From Pseudomonas khavaziana (GTDB lineage: Bacteria > Pseudomonadota > Gammaproteobacteria > Pseudomonadales > Pseudomonadaceae): 64,000 nucleotides of DNA. Position 1 is the stretch's first letter, and each line of letters opens with the position of its first letter. The stretch lies in NCBI RefSeq assembly GCF_019145205.1, contig NZ_JAHSTT010000006.1:328570-392569 (forward strand). The letters are read 5' to 3'. Shown in pieces: positions 52,556-61,348 of the stretch. A program made the translations under genes and the position numbers. The notes beneath the pieces are model-generated. The model searched no databases. It had not been told where the DNA came from and was given only the letters and a program-made list of their open reading frames with translations.

Positions 52556-53623
52556 ATGGCCAAGACTTACAGCTATGCCGCGCAGAACGCCAAGGACACC
52601 CTCAAGCCCTACACCTTCGAGCGCCGCGCGCCGGGGGCTGACGATGTACAGATCGACATTCTCTATTGCGGGGTATGCCACTCCGACCTGCACACCGTGC
52701 GCAACGAGTGGCACAACACCCTTTACCCTTCGGTGCCCGGGCATGAAATTGTTGGCCGGGTGACGGCAGTCGGCGCCAATGTGAAGAAGTTCAAGGTCGG
52801 CGACCTGGCCGGTGTCGGCTGCATGGTCGACAGCTGCCAGCAGTGTGCATCCTGCGCCGAGGGCGAGGAGCAGTATTGCGAGAACGGCTTTACCGGCACC
52901 TATAACGGCCCGGTGTTCGGCGGCGAAAACACCTTCGGTGGCTACTCGGACAACATCGTGGTCAAGGAGCAGTTCGTACTGCGCATCTCCCACGATGCCT
53001 CGAACCTGGCGGCCGTGGCGCCGTTGCTGTGCGCGGGCATCACCACCTACTCGCCGCTGCACCACTGGAAGGTCGGCCCCGGCCAGAAAGTCGGCGTGGT
53101 CGGCCTTGGCGGGCTTGGGCATATGGCGGTCAAGATTGCCCACGCCATGGGCGCCCACGTGACGCTGTTCACCACCTCACCGAACAAACGCGAAGACGGT
53201 CTGCGCCTGGGTGCCGACCAGGTGGTGGTGTCCAAAAATTCGGATGAAATGGCCAAGGTCGCCAATAGCCTGGACTTCATCCTCAACACCGTCGCCGCAC
53301 CCCATGACCTGGATGCCTTCCTCAACCTGCTCAAGCGCGACGGCACCATGACCCTGGTCGGCGCCCCCGACAGCCCGCACCCGTCGCCCACGGTATTCAA
53401 CCTGATCTTCAAGCGCCGCAGCCTGGCCGGCTCGCTGATCGGCGGCATCCAGGAAACCCAGGAAATGCTGGACTTCTGCGCCAAGCACGGGATTGTCTCG
53501 GATGTGGAGATGATTGATATCCAGGGCATCAATGAAGCCTATGAGCGCATGCTCAAGGGTGATGTGAAGTATCGTTTTGTGATCGATATGGACAGCTTGA
53601 AGAGAGAAAACCACGCAGCCTGA
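52556..53623 (+). CDS. Zinc-dependent NAD(P) alcohol dehydrogenase (YahK/cinnamyl-alcohol type)
   Basis: The 355-residue MDR-family enzyme has the catalytic zinc ligands CGVCHSD and GHEIVG, structural-zinc cysteines in DSCQQCASCAEGEEQYC and the cofactor motif GLGGLGHMAVKIA. It is closest in pattern to broad-range aldehyde reductases such as YahK. The ATG at 52556 with AGGTGA upstream is preferred over the GTG three codons earlier. It is divergent from the VOC/porin operon. Confidence 0.92.
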   Translation: MAKTYSYAAQNAKDTLKPYTFERRAPGADDVQIDILYCGVCHSDLHTVRNEWHNTLYPSVPGHEIVGRVTAVGANVKKFKVGDLAGVGCMVDSCQQCASCAEGEEQYCENGFTGTYNGPVFGGENTFGGYSDNIVVKEQFVLRISHDASNLAAVAPLLCAGITTYSPLHHWKVGPGQKVGVVGLGGLGHMAVKIAHAMGAHVTLFTTSPNKREDGLRLGADQVVVSKNSDEMAKVANSLDFILNTVAAPHDLDAFLNLLKRDGTMTLVGAPDSPHPSPTVFNLIFKRRSLAGSLIGGIQETQEMLDFCAKHGIVSDVEMIDIQGINEAYERMLKGDVKYRFVIDMDSLKRENHAA

Positions 53624-53703
53624 AACGCCGCGGATCCAGTGTGGGAGGGGCGGTGCCCCAATGACCATGGGTATCTACACAACTTTGGTTACGCCGCTGG
53701 ACC

Positions 53704-54201
53704 TGTGGGAGGGGGCTTGCTCCCGATAGCGGCCTCACAGCCGACGAGGATGTTGGACCCTGTACATATCCATTATGTAGGTAACGGCCGCCATCGGTTC
53801 CGCTCTTACAGCGGCTCACTTTTGGAAGGACCGGAATGCCGGCCCAGCCAAAAGTAAGCATAAGGTCCTCGCCCCACCACTCGGCACCTCGCCCAGGCTC
53901 GGTGTGCCCGTAATCCGACTTGGATTTGGGGGGCCGCCGCCACGCGCCATCCATGGCGCGGGGCGGCTAAACCGGCATCCCTGCCGGTTTACCCCCCAAA
54001 TCCCTGTCGAATTCCGGCCAGCGTGGTTTGACGGGGCGCCTGAGATCAAAAGCAGATCAAGATCAAGAGCGGCTCGCTTCGCATCATGGTTACTGATGGT
54101 GGCTGCGTGAGTTGTGTAGATATTCATGAGCCGATGAGGGAGTGTCAGATGAACATATCTGAGGCTGTCCCAGCGTCATCGGGAGCAAGCCCCCTCCCAC
54201 A
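53704..54201 (+). repeat. 0.5-kb REP-bounded repeated element, copy C
   Basis: It runs from TGTGGGAGG to CCTCCCACA with the same internal order as copies A and B. The segment after TCACTTTT is longer and contains GGACCGGAATGCCGGCCC. It lies between convergent adh and luxR-type genes. A partial REP (53640-53700) precedes it and includes GTATCTACACAAC, the inverse of the GTTGTGTAGATA block found near the 3' end of the element. Confidence 0.85.
53908..54017. repeat. Palindromic core of repeated element, copy C
   Basis: It has the same three-stem design and the same 110-bp length as cores A and B. Like A it carries the right arm AAATCCCTGTCGAATTCC, so the outer stem is perfect only over the inner 12 bases. 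Confidence 0.85.
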
Positions 54202-54238
54202 TTTTGACCGAGTAGGCTAAACAGCTCGCAGTTGGGTA

Positions 54239-54811
54239 TCACGCCACCATAATGATCTTCGACACCAATTCCACCACGGTCTTGGCCTGCAGCTTCTTCA
54301 TCAACCGCGCCCGATGCACCTCCACCGTGCGATGGGAAATCGACAGGCGCAGGGCGATTTCCTTGGACTTGAAGCCATTGACGATGTGCATGGCGATCTC
54401 GCGCTCCCGGGGTGTGAGGTCGCCGGTGCCCTGGTGCAGGCGGTCCAGGCGTTCGAAGTGCCAGATCATCAGTTTGAACGGATCTTTGGGGGTGAGGGTG
54501 TAGCCGTGGGACTTGGCCCAGAATACTTCGCCGTTATGGTGCTGCATGAAGCGCTCATCGGAGTAAAAGCCGTTGTCGCTGTCGAGCAGCCAGTCATGGC
54601 TGCGCTTGCCGATGGCGTGGTAGTCCGCCTGGGACGGGTAGATCAACAGGGTCAACTGATTGACCAGCGCTTCACGCGTATAGCCGAACAGCTTCAGGAA
54701 GGCGTCGTTGCAGTCGAGTATCACACGATTGCTCGTGACGATCTGGGGGGCAGGGGACAGCTTGAACGCCAGGCGTTCGAGGTCTTGGAATTGTCGTGCT
54801 AGCGCGTTCAT
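54239..54811 (-). CDS. PAS-LuxR-type transcriptional regulator
   Basis: The 190-residue protein has an N-terminal PAS domain (FKLSPAPQIVTSNRVILDCNDAF) and a C-terminal LuxR helix-turn-helix (LTPREREIAMHIVNGFKSKEI, SHRTVEVHRARLMKKL). It lacks a receiver domain, so it senses a ligand through PAS rather than phosphorylation. It is divergent from the thiolase operon, and the gap contains a perfect palindrome at 54847-54866, so it is the likely regulator of that operon. Confidence 0.9.
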   Translation of the reverse strand: MNALARQFQDLERLAFKLSPAPQIVTSNRVILDCNDAFLKLFGYTREALVNQLTLLIYPSQADYHAIGKRSHDWLLDSDNGFYSDERFMQHHNGEVFWAKSHGYTLTPKDPFKLMIWHFERLDRLHQGTGDLTPREREIAMHIVNGFKSKEIALRLSISHRTVEVHRARLMKKLQAKTVVELVSKIIMVA

Positions 54812-54846
54812 GGGCGTCCTGCCTCGTTGTTCAATACCCTGGCGCG

Positions 54847-54866
54847 CTACTTACCTATGTAAGTAG
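54847..54866. promoter_or_regulatory. Palindromic operator upstream of the thiolase operon
   Basis: CTACTTAC, spacer CTAT, GTAAGTAG: a perfect 8-bp inverted repeat, 36 bases upstream of the regulator start and 75 bases before the thiolase ATG. Half-site length suits a LuxR-type dimer. Confidence 0.7.
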
Positions 54867-54940
54867 TTACACGAATTGGCGCGCGACGAGGGGTGGGTCA
54901 TTGTAGGTAAAGTCCGGATCAAGAACAGAAGAAATTGATT

Positions 54941-56119
54941 ATGCCTGCTGATTGCGTGTCCATTGTTGCCGCTGGTCACTCCCGTTTCGGTCGCCTGGAA
55001 GGCACCACGCTGGAAGACTTGATCGTCCAGGTCACCCGTGAAGCCCTGAGCGACGCCGCGATTGACGCGTCGCAAATCGACGCGCTGTTCCTCGGCCATT
55101 TCAATTCGGGGCTGGTGCCCGATGGGTTTGCCGCCTCGTTGCTGTTGCAGGCCAACCCCGGGCTGCGCTTCAAACCCGCCACCCGCTGCGAAAACGCCTG
55201 CGCGTCCGGCTCGGCGGCGATCCAGGCGGGGGTCAATGCGATTCTTTCCGGCAGTGCCGAGCTGGTGCTGGTGGTGGGCGCCGAGAAGATGACCCACACC
55301 AGCACCGCCGCCGTCACCCAGGCCCTCGCTGGTGCCGGCTACCAGAATGACCCGGCCGAAGCCGGCCTGAGTTTCCCGCAACTGTTTGGCCGTGCTGCGC
55401 AGCAATATGCCGAGCGCTACCACTGCCCGCTGGGCTCGATGGCGGCCATCGCCACCAAGAACCACTCCAATGCCATGGCCAACCCGCTGGCGCAGATGCA
55501 TCGGGAGATGAATTTCGAGCACTGCAACAACGTATCCCAAAGCAACCCGTTCGTGGCCGACTCCCTGCGCCTGACCGACTGCTCGCTGATCAGCGACGGC
55601 GCTGCCGCGATCATCCTGGCGTCGCCCAAGCGTGCGCGGGCATTTCGCCGCGATGTGCAGATCCGGGCGATGACCCAGGTCAACGACACCTTGCCCATCG
55701 CCCAGCGCGACATCCTGGCGTTTGAGGGCCCGCAGCGGGCGATCCATTCGGCCCTGCGCGGGGCGAATGTGACCCTGGCCGACCTGAGCTTTGCAGAAGT
55801 GCACGATTGCTTCACCATCGCCGAGTTGCTGATCTACGAAGCCATGGGCCTGGCGCCCAAGGGCGAGGGGCACCGCGTACTCGACAGCGGCGTGGTGCGC
55901 GCCGGCGGGCGCTTGCCGGTTAACCTCTCCGGCGGGCTCAAGGCCAAAGGGCACCCCGTCGGTGCCACCGGGGTTTCCATGCATGCCTTGGCGTTCCGGC
56001 AATTGACCGGCGAGCCGATTGGCCTGGCGGCGCCCAACCCGGAATTTGGCCTGGTGTTCAATATGGGCGGCATGGCGGTGGCCAACTATGCCTCGGTGCT
56101 GCAGGCACGCAGGAGCTGA
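54941..56119 (+). CDS. SCP2-type thiolase (acetyl-CoA acetyltransferase family)
   Basis: The 392-residue protein has the nucleophile cysteine in CENACASGSAAIQ, the histidine of VHDCFTIAELL and the C-terminal GGLKAKGHPVGATG, so the active site looks complete. The pattern fits the SCP-x/non-classical thiolases, which often act on branched or steroid-like acyl chains. ATG 54941 is preferred over a TTG two codons earlier. It is followed after three bases by an acyl-CoA ligase and then a transporter, suggesting uptake, activation and thiolysis of one acid. Confidence 0.9.
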   Translation: MPADCVSIVAAGHSRFGRLEGTTLEDLIVQVTREALSDAAIDASQIDALFLGHFNSGLVPDGFAASLLLQANPGLRFKPATRCENACASGSAAIQAGVNAILSGSAELVLVVGAEKMTHTSTAAVTQALAGAGYQNDPAEAGLSFPQLFGRAAQQYAERYHCPLGSMAAIATKNHSNAMANPLAQMHREMNFEHCNNVSQSNPFVADSLRLTDCSLISDGAAAIILASPKRARAFRRDVQIRAMTQVNDTLPIAQRDILAFEGPQRAIHSALRGANVTLADLSFAEVHDCFTIAELLIYEAMGLAPKGEGHRVLDSGVVRAGGRLPVNLSGGLKAKGHPVGATGVSMHALAFRQLTGEPIGLAAPNPEFGLVFNMGGMAVANYASVLQARRS

Positions 56120-56122
56120 GCC

Positions 56123-57652
56123 ATGAACATTGCCAACTGGCTGCACGATACCCAGCGTCGTACCCCCCAACGCCCGGCGCTGTTCGACGGCCCCGTGCAA
56201 GTGGCCGACTACGCCACTTTCGCCGCCCATGTGCGCCAACGCGCTGCGCACTTGGTGGACCAGCACGGCCTGGTGCCGGGAGATGCGGTGGCACTGCTGA
56301 TGAAAAACAGCTGCGACTACCTGGAATTGCTCTATGCCATCTGGTGGATGGGCGCCGTGGCGGTGCCGATCAACGCCAAGCTGCACCCCAGCGAAGCGGC
56401 GTGGATCGCGGACAACGCCGAGGCGCGGTTGATCTTTACCGATGGCGGCGGGGTGTTTTCATCGCGGGATTTGCCCCCGCGCTGCAAAGAACTGGACGGC
56501 CACCAGCGGCCGCCAGACCGTGGCTGGCCGACCCTGGAGCACCCGGTGCCGCGCCAGGATCAGGACCTTGCCTGGCTGTTCTACACGTCCGGCACCACCG
56601 GGCGCTCTAAAGGGGTGATGCTGTCCCATGGCAACCTGGTCGCCATGTCGCTGTGCTACGCCACCGATGTCGATGCGGTCAGCGCTGACGATGCGGCGGT
56701 GTATGCCGCGCCGATGTCCCACGGTGCCGGGCTGTACAACTTTATCCATGTGCGCTGCGGCGCACGGCATGTGGTGCCGGCCTCCCACGGCTTTGACGCC
56801 GCCGAGCTGTTCGGGCTGGCAGAGCAGGTGGGCCAGGTGTCGCTGTTTGCCGCACCGACCATGGTCAAGCGCATGGTCGAGCAGGCCCGACGCCAGGATT
56901 ATCACGGCGCCGGCATCAAGACCATTGTGTATGGCGGTGGGCCGATGTATCTGGCGGACCTGCGTGATGCCGTCGACACCTTCGGCCCGCGCCTGGTGCA
57001 GATCTACGGCCAGGGCGAGAGCCCGATGACCATCAGCGTGTTGCCCCGTGCAGTGATCGCCGAACGCCAACGTCCCGACTGGGACAGCCTCGCCGCCTCG
57101 GTGGGCCATGCGCAAGCCTGTGTGGAAATCCGCATTCTCGATACCGAGCACCAGCCACTGCCCACGGGTGAACGCGGCGAAATCGCCGTACGTGGCGCCA
57201 CGGTCATGCAAGGCTACTGGCGCAACCCGCAAGCTACGCGCCAGACCCTGGTGGACGGCTGGCTGCTGACCGGCGATATCGGCTACCTCGACGCGGCCGG
57301 CTACCTGACCCTGACGGATCGCTCCAAGGACGTGATCATCAGCGGCGGCAGCAATGTATACCCCCGCGAAGTCGAGGAAGTGCTGGCCCAGCATCCCGAC
57401 GTATTTGAAGTGTGCGTAGTGGGCGAACCGGACGCGCAATGGGGCGAGTCGGTGGTGGCCTTCGTGGTGGCCCGCAGCGGCCATCCCCTGGATGAGGACG
57501 AGCTCACCGCCTGGTTCCTGGCGCGTATGGCTTCGTTCAAAAAACCGAAAAAGTATGTGTGGCGCAGCGAGCTGCCGAAGAACAGCTACGGCAAAATTCT
57601 CAAGACCGACTTGCGGCAGTGGTTGAAAGCAGCGAGTATCGCCGCGCTTTGA
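56123..57652 (+). CDS. AMP-forming acyl-CoA synthetase
   Basis: The 509-residue enzyme of the ANL superfamily has the phosphate loop YTSGTTGRSKGV, the YGQGESPM segment, the hinge region YLDAAGYLTLTDRSKDVIISGG and the C-terminal catalytic lysine in PKNSYGKILK. It activates a carboxylic acid to its CoA thioester. It starts three bases after the thiolase stop. The chain-length or ring specificity cannot be read from sequence. Confidence 0.93.
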   Translation: MNIANWLHDTQRRTPQRPALFDGPVQVADYATFAAHVRQRAAHLVDQHGLVPGDAVALLMKNSCDYLELLYAIWWMGAVAVPINAKLHPSEAAWIADNAEARLIFTDGGGVFSSRDLPPRCKELDGHQRPPDRGWPTLEHPVPRQDQDLAWLFYTSGTTGRSKGVMLSHGNLVAMSLCYATDVDAVSADDAAVYAAPMSHGAGLYNFIHVRCGARHVVPASHGFDAAELFGLAEQVGQVSLFAAPTMVKRMVEQARRQDYHGAGIKTIVYGGGPMYLADLRDAVDTFGPRLVQIYGQGESPMTISVLPRAVIAERQRPDWDSLAASVGHAQACVEIRILDTEHQPLPTGERGEIAVRGATVMQGYWRNPQATRQTLVDGWLLTGDIGYLDAAGYLTLTDRSKDVIISGGSNVYPREVEEVLAQHPDVFEVCVVGEPDAQWGESVVAFVVARSGHPLDEDELTAWFLARMASFKKPKKYVWRSELPKNSYGKILKTDLRQWLKAASIAAL

Positions 57653-57685
57653 CATGGATCGACAATCAGACAAGGAGTCCCCTCG

Positions 57686-59005
57686 ATGGGCAATCCCGCA
57701 CAAGACACTGTCCGCAAGCGCCGCCGTGCGTTTCTCGGTGCCACCTCCGGCCACTTGATCGAGTGGTACGACTACGGCGTCTACGGTTTTCTCGCCGTCT
57801 ATATCGGCCAGGCGTTCTTCGTCTCCGATGACCCCACCACCAGCCTGTTGGCCAGCTTCGCTGCGTTTGCCTTGAGCTTTTTTATCCGCCCCCTGGGCGG
57901 GCTGTTCTTCGGCCCGCTGGCGGACAAGATCGGCCGGCGCAAAACCCTGATCATGGCGCTGGTGATGATGACCGGCTCCACGGTGATGCTCGGCCTGTTG
58001 CCGACCTACGCCAGCCTGGGCATTGCCGCGCCGATCCTGCTGATCCTGGTGCGCTGCGTACAAGGCTTCTCGGCCGGGGGTGAGATCGGCACCGTCACCA
58101 GCTTTATCTCCGAATACGCCGGCCCCGGCCGTCGCGGTTTCGCCACCTGCTGGTTGATGGTCACCGCCGTGCTTGGCCTGCTGCTGGGCGGCGCCGTGGC
58201 CAATGGCATGACCTGGGTGCTGGGCGCCGACGTCATGCAGGACTGGGCCTGGCGCATCCCGTTCCTGATCGCCGCACCCCTGGGCTTTATTTCCATGTAC
58301 ATCCGCCTCAAGCTCGAAGACAGCCCCGAGTTTTTAGCCCTGCAACGCGCCGGGCAAACCTCGCGGGCTCCACTGCGGGACGTGTGGCAGTACAAGCGTG
58401 CGATTGCCCTGGTGTTCTTTATCATCACCCTGCACAGCTCGATCTTTTACCTGGTGCTGACCTTCGCCTCGACCTACATGGCCAAGATCCTCAAGTTCGA
58501 CAGTGGTACGACCTTGCTCTACGTGTTCGTCGCCAGCTTCTCGGCGGCCTTCGTGATGCCGTTTGGCGGGGCATTTACCGATAAGTACGGGCGCAAGCCG
58601 TTTCTGATGGTGATCGGTACATTGGCGACCCTGGCGATGTTCTGGCTGTTCAAATCGGCCCCCACCGCCACCCCTGCGTCGTTCTTCGCGCCGTTGATGG
58701 CGGTGGCGATTTTGTTCGGACTGTATGCGTCGTCGACCTATGCGTTGATGAGCGAGCTGCTGCCGACGCGTATTCGCTCCACCGGAATTGCGGTGGCGTA
58801 TAACGTGCCGGTGGCGGTATTTGGCGGCAGTGCGCCGTTGATTTCCACCTGGTTGATCAAGGTAACGGGGGATATTACCTCGCCGTGGTATTTCTACGTG
58901 GCAACCGGGGTGGTGTCGCTGGTGGCGCTGGTGGTGTTGCGCAAGGAGGACTTCGTCGCCAGCAGTCTGCCAGTTGCAGTGCCGGCGGATGCGGCATTGG
59001 CCTGA
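57686..59005 (+). CDS. MFS transporter of the metabolite:H+ symporter (MHS) family
   Basis: The protein has 439 residues and twelve helices. MHS signatures are FLGATSGHLIEWYDYGVYGFLA near the start and the loop LADKIGRRKTL. The family carries alpha-ketoglutarate, shikimate, aromatic acids and other carboxylates. AAGGAG precedes the ATG, and the gap to the ligase gene is 33 bases. It probably imports the acid that the ligase activates. Confidence 0.92.
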   Translation: MGNPAQDTVRKRRRAFLGATSGHLIEWYDYGVYGFLAVYIGQAFFVSDDPTTSLLASFAAFALSFFIRPLGGLFFGPLADKIGRRKTLIMALVMMTGSTVMLGLLPTYASLGIAAPILLILVRCVQGFSAGGEIGTVTSFISEYAGPGRRGFATCWLMVTAVLGLLLGGAVANGMTWVLGADVMQDWAWRIPFLIAAPLGFISMYIRLKLEDSPEFLALQRAGQTSRAPLRDVWQYKRAIALVFFIITLHSSIFYLVLTFASTYMAKILKFDSGTTLLYVFVASFSAAFVMPFGGAFTDKYGRKPFLMVIGTLATLAMFWLFKSAPTATPASFFAPLMAVAILFGLYASSTYALMSELLPTRIRSTGIAVAYNVPVAVFGGSAPLISTWLIKVTGDITSPWYFYVATGVVSLVALVVLRKEDFVASSLPVAVPADAALA

Positions 59006-59013
59006 TGCCAAAA

Positions 59014-59102
59014 TGTGGGAGGGGGCTTGCTCCCGATGGCGGTGAGTCAGTCACGGATGCACTTACTGACACGTCCTCATCGGGAGCAAGCCCCCTCCCA
59101 CA
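59014..59102. repeat. REPIN, 89 bp
   Basis: TGTGGGAGGGGGCTTGCTCC and its exact inverse enclose CGATGGCGGTGAGTCAGT...ACTGACACGTCCTCATCG, an imperfectly paired centre. It follows the MHS transporter gene. Confidence 0.93.
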
Positions 59103-59176
59103 TTTTGAGCTGCATACGTCTGGTTAATGGTTAATAGTGGGCATGCTGTAACCTACCGAAAACCGAGTGAGTTGCG

Positions 59177-59725
59177 ATGCTGGCTACCCGTCTGACCCTG
59201 ATCTGCCACGCCGTCACCCCCCTGCAAAAACAGGGGTGTTTTCCTGACGACGAATCCGTGGCCATGGACTGGCAGGGCGCGGCATTATCCCTGGCTGGGT
59301 GCTATAAAAAACAGCCACGCCTGCTCTGCGGCCCTGAGGCCAGGGCTCGTCAGACCGCCAGCTTGTTCGGCACTAACGCTGATGTTGAGATGGCGCTGCG
59401 CGATGCTGATTTCGGCTCATGGAAAGGCCAGGCCATCAGCCAACTCGATAGCGAAGCCTTGATAGCCTGGAGCACCGACAGCACCAGCGCACCCCACGGC
59501 GGCGAGTCGGTGGAGCAGCTTTGCGTGCGCGTGGGCCAATGGCTCAAATCCCTCGAAACCCATCCCGGCCACGTAGTCGCCGTGACCCACCCGTTTGTCA
59601 TCCGCGCAGCGCTGCTTCACGTCATGCAATTCCCTATCTCGATGTTCTACCTGATCGACGTTGAGCCATTGTCGTCGGTTGAGTTGCGATTCAATGGGCG
59701 TTGGCGGTTGCGGTTAATGGCGTGA
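59177..59725 (+). CDS. Histidine-phosphatase-like protein with altered RHG motif
   Basis: The 182-residue protein keeps several landmarks of the histidine phosphatase (CobC/phosphoglycerate mutase-like) fold: ARARQTASLFG, DADFGSWKGQ, GGESVEQL and VVAVTHPFVIRAAL. The N-terminal RHG motif reads CHA (LTLICHAVTP), so the arginine that binds phosphate is a cysteine and activity may be reduced or changed. In other pseudomonads, as I recall, such a gene accompanies cobalt transport and cobalamin genes. cobF lies 2.6 kb downstream, beyond the ATPase/HNH pair. Confidence 0.82.
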   Translation: MLATRLTLICHAVTPLQKQGCFPDDESVAMDWQGAALSLAGCYKKQPRLLCGPEARARQTASLFGTNADVEMALRDADFGSWKGQAISQLDSEALIAWSTDSTSAPHGGESVEQLCVRVGQWLKSLETHPGHVVAVTHPFVIRAALLHVMQFPISMFYLIDVEPLSSVELRFNGRWRLRLMA

Positions 59726-59854
59726 AGCACCAATGCCATACCGCTGAGTACAGGCGTGTGGCAAAATGGCATCACTCGTCGGCGCCAGTGCCTGGTCCAT
59801 GAGATACGATTTTTTGAATTGGCCTAATGATTGACGGGTTGCGTAAAGGATTCT

Positions 59855-61348
59855 ATGCAGATGAACAAGTTGATTGCGGTCAAGACAGGTACGAATAAAT
59901 TTGAATTCGAAAATGAAGAAAGCCTGAAATGGAATGGCTTTTTCGATGTGGATACGATTCGGTTGATTCTGGGTAATAACGGCTCTGGTAAAACCGCCTT
60001 ATTGTGTGACATGGCAGCGTATATTTCATCGCCTGTCTCTTCCCCTCGAAGAGCCGTATATGATGATCGAGAAACATCGTCGGAGAAACTGTCTGACGAA
60101 GAGCTTGAACGTATTGGTGTGATTTACTTCTCTCCTGTTCCCTACCGCCGCAGGCTACCGTTTCGTAACCGATTCTTCGATGCTTCGCCTCGGTTTGGAA
60201 AGGTAGAAGACTCTGCGCGAGTCGAGCAGTTCTACCAAGTGGCCAGTGATCTGGAACTGAACACAAGCTTGAGGGCAGAAGTATGTTATGAGTTTGAGCT
60301 GTTCAAGACCGTGTTGGCCCCTGCGCTTATCGCCATGAGTAAGCTTGCCGGTTTTCATACAGCGCATGAGCCGGTGACGACATTTTTATCTGATTACGCA
60401 AAGATTCTAAAAAAGCGCCAGTTTTTCGGCTCGGATTACTATGAAAATGAACGCTTGAACATCCAGATTGAGCGTTTGCTTGATACTTGTGTGCTTAGGT
60501 TGGAGCGGTTTGTTCTGTCGAAACTTCCCCGCGCCAGAAGCAAAAAATTAGTCATGCTCGCTGCCTTAACGTCAGTCGCAAAGAGAATTCCTGATCATAT
60601 TCGTATTGGGCGATTTTTCTTTAATTATTTAGAGCTCGCCAGCGATGTGCGGTACGAACAAGATGAGGAAGTGTTCGATTTGCTGATGGCGACTTGTCGC
60701 GCCACGTTTAAGTCTATAAAGGATGGAGCCAAGGATGATGTTCGCAAACACCCGCGTTCCTATTCTTTTGCTATAAATTCGGCAGAAGAAATCAAGCAAA
60801 TAAAAATGTCGACCGCTGCGGTGGAAGTACGTTGGACAGATCAAAGCTCGGGTGTAAGAGCTTTGGTTGACCAGTTTTTTTTGCTCCGCCAAGGTTTTGT
60901 AATCATGGCCGGTAAAAAATTAAACCACGTCATGGTGCTTATCGATGAGGGCGATGCCTATCTTCATCTGGAATGGCAGCGCCGTTATATTTATTTGCTG
61001 AATAAATTCTTGGCGGGGGTGAAATCGGAGTTTGGCTTGGAAATTGTGCAGGTAGTGGTTGCTACGCATTCCCCGGTGATAACAGGTGATTTTCCAGCGT
61101 GTATGGTCACTAACCTGGATCAGAAGGTCACGCCTCAGAATACGTTCGCGGCTCCATTGGAAGACATCATCCTGAACTCTTTTGGTACTGCTGCCATTGG
61201 TGAGTTTGCGGCGGAAAAGATAAATGCACTCAATGAGCGTCTTGAACAGGGCGTTTCTTCGGCATTGGATAAACTATTGCTTGAGAGCATTGGCGATATT
61301 GGCATCAAGAACGCGTTATATCGTGCTCCGGAGAGGCGATATTTATGA
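59855..61348 (+). CDS. ABC/OLD-like AAA ATPase, Septu PtuA-like
   Basis: The protein has about 497 residues. Walker A is GNNGSGKT (40-47). A long insert of mostly helical sequence follows, then a signature-like SSGVRALVDQFF (about 331-342), Walker B VLIDEGDAYLH (about 361-371) and the switch histidine ATHSP (about 406). This arrangement is that of SMC/RecF/OLD-like ATPases used in defence systems. AAAGGA lies just before ATG 59855; ATG 59861 is also possible. It overlaps the HNH gene by four bases. Base use is visibly AT-richer than neighbouring genes, a sign of transfer. Assignment to Septu is by architecture only. Confidence 0.85.
   Translation: MQMNKLIAVKTGTNKFEFENEESLKWNGFFDVDTIRLILGNNGSGKTALLCDMAAYISSPVSSPRRAVYDDRETSSEKLSDEELERIGVIYFSPVPYRRRLPFRNRFFDASPRFGKVEDSARVEQFYQVASDLELNTSLRAEVCYEFELFKTVLAPALIAMSKLAGFHTAHEPVTTFLSDYAKILKKRQFFGSDYYENERLNIQIERLLDTCVLRLERFVLSKLPRARSKKLVMLAALTSVAKRIPDHIRIGRFFFNYLELASDVRYEQDEEVFDLLMATCRATFKSIKDGAKDDVRKHPRSYSFAINSAEEIKQIKMSTAAVEVRWTDQSSGVRALVDQFFLLRQGFVIMAGKKLNHVMVLIDEGDAYLHLEWQRRYIYLLNKFLAGVKSEFGLEIVQVVVATHSPVITGDFPACMVTNLDQKVTPQNTFAAPLEDIILNSFGTAAIGEFAAEKINALNERLEQGVSSALDKLLLESIGDIGIKNALYRAPERRYL

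Noticed and set aside
54851..58063. Two long antisense frames (511 and 534 codons) across the thiolase and ligase genes
   Set aside because: Both lie opposite well-supported enzymes and have the same biased composition as other shadow frames.
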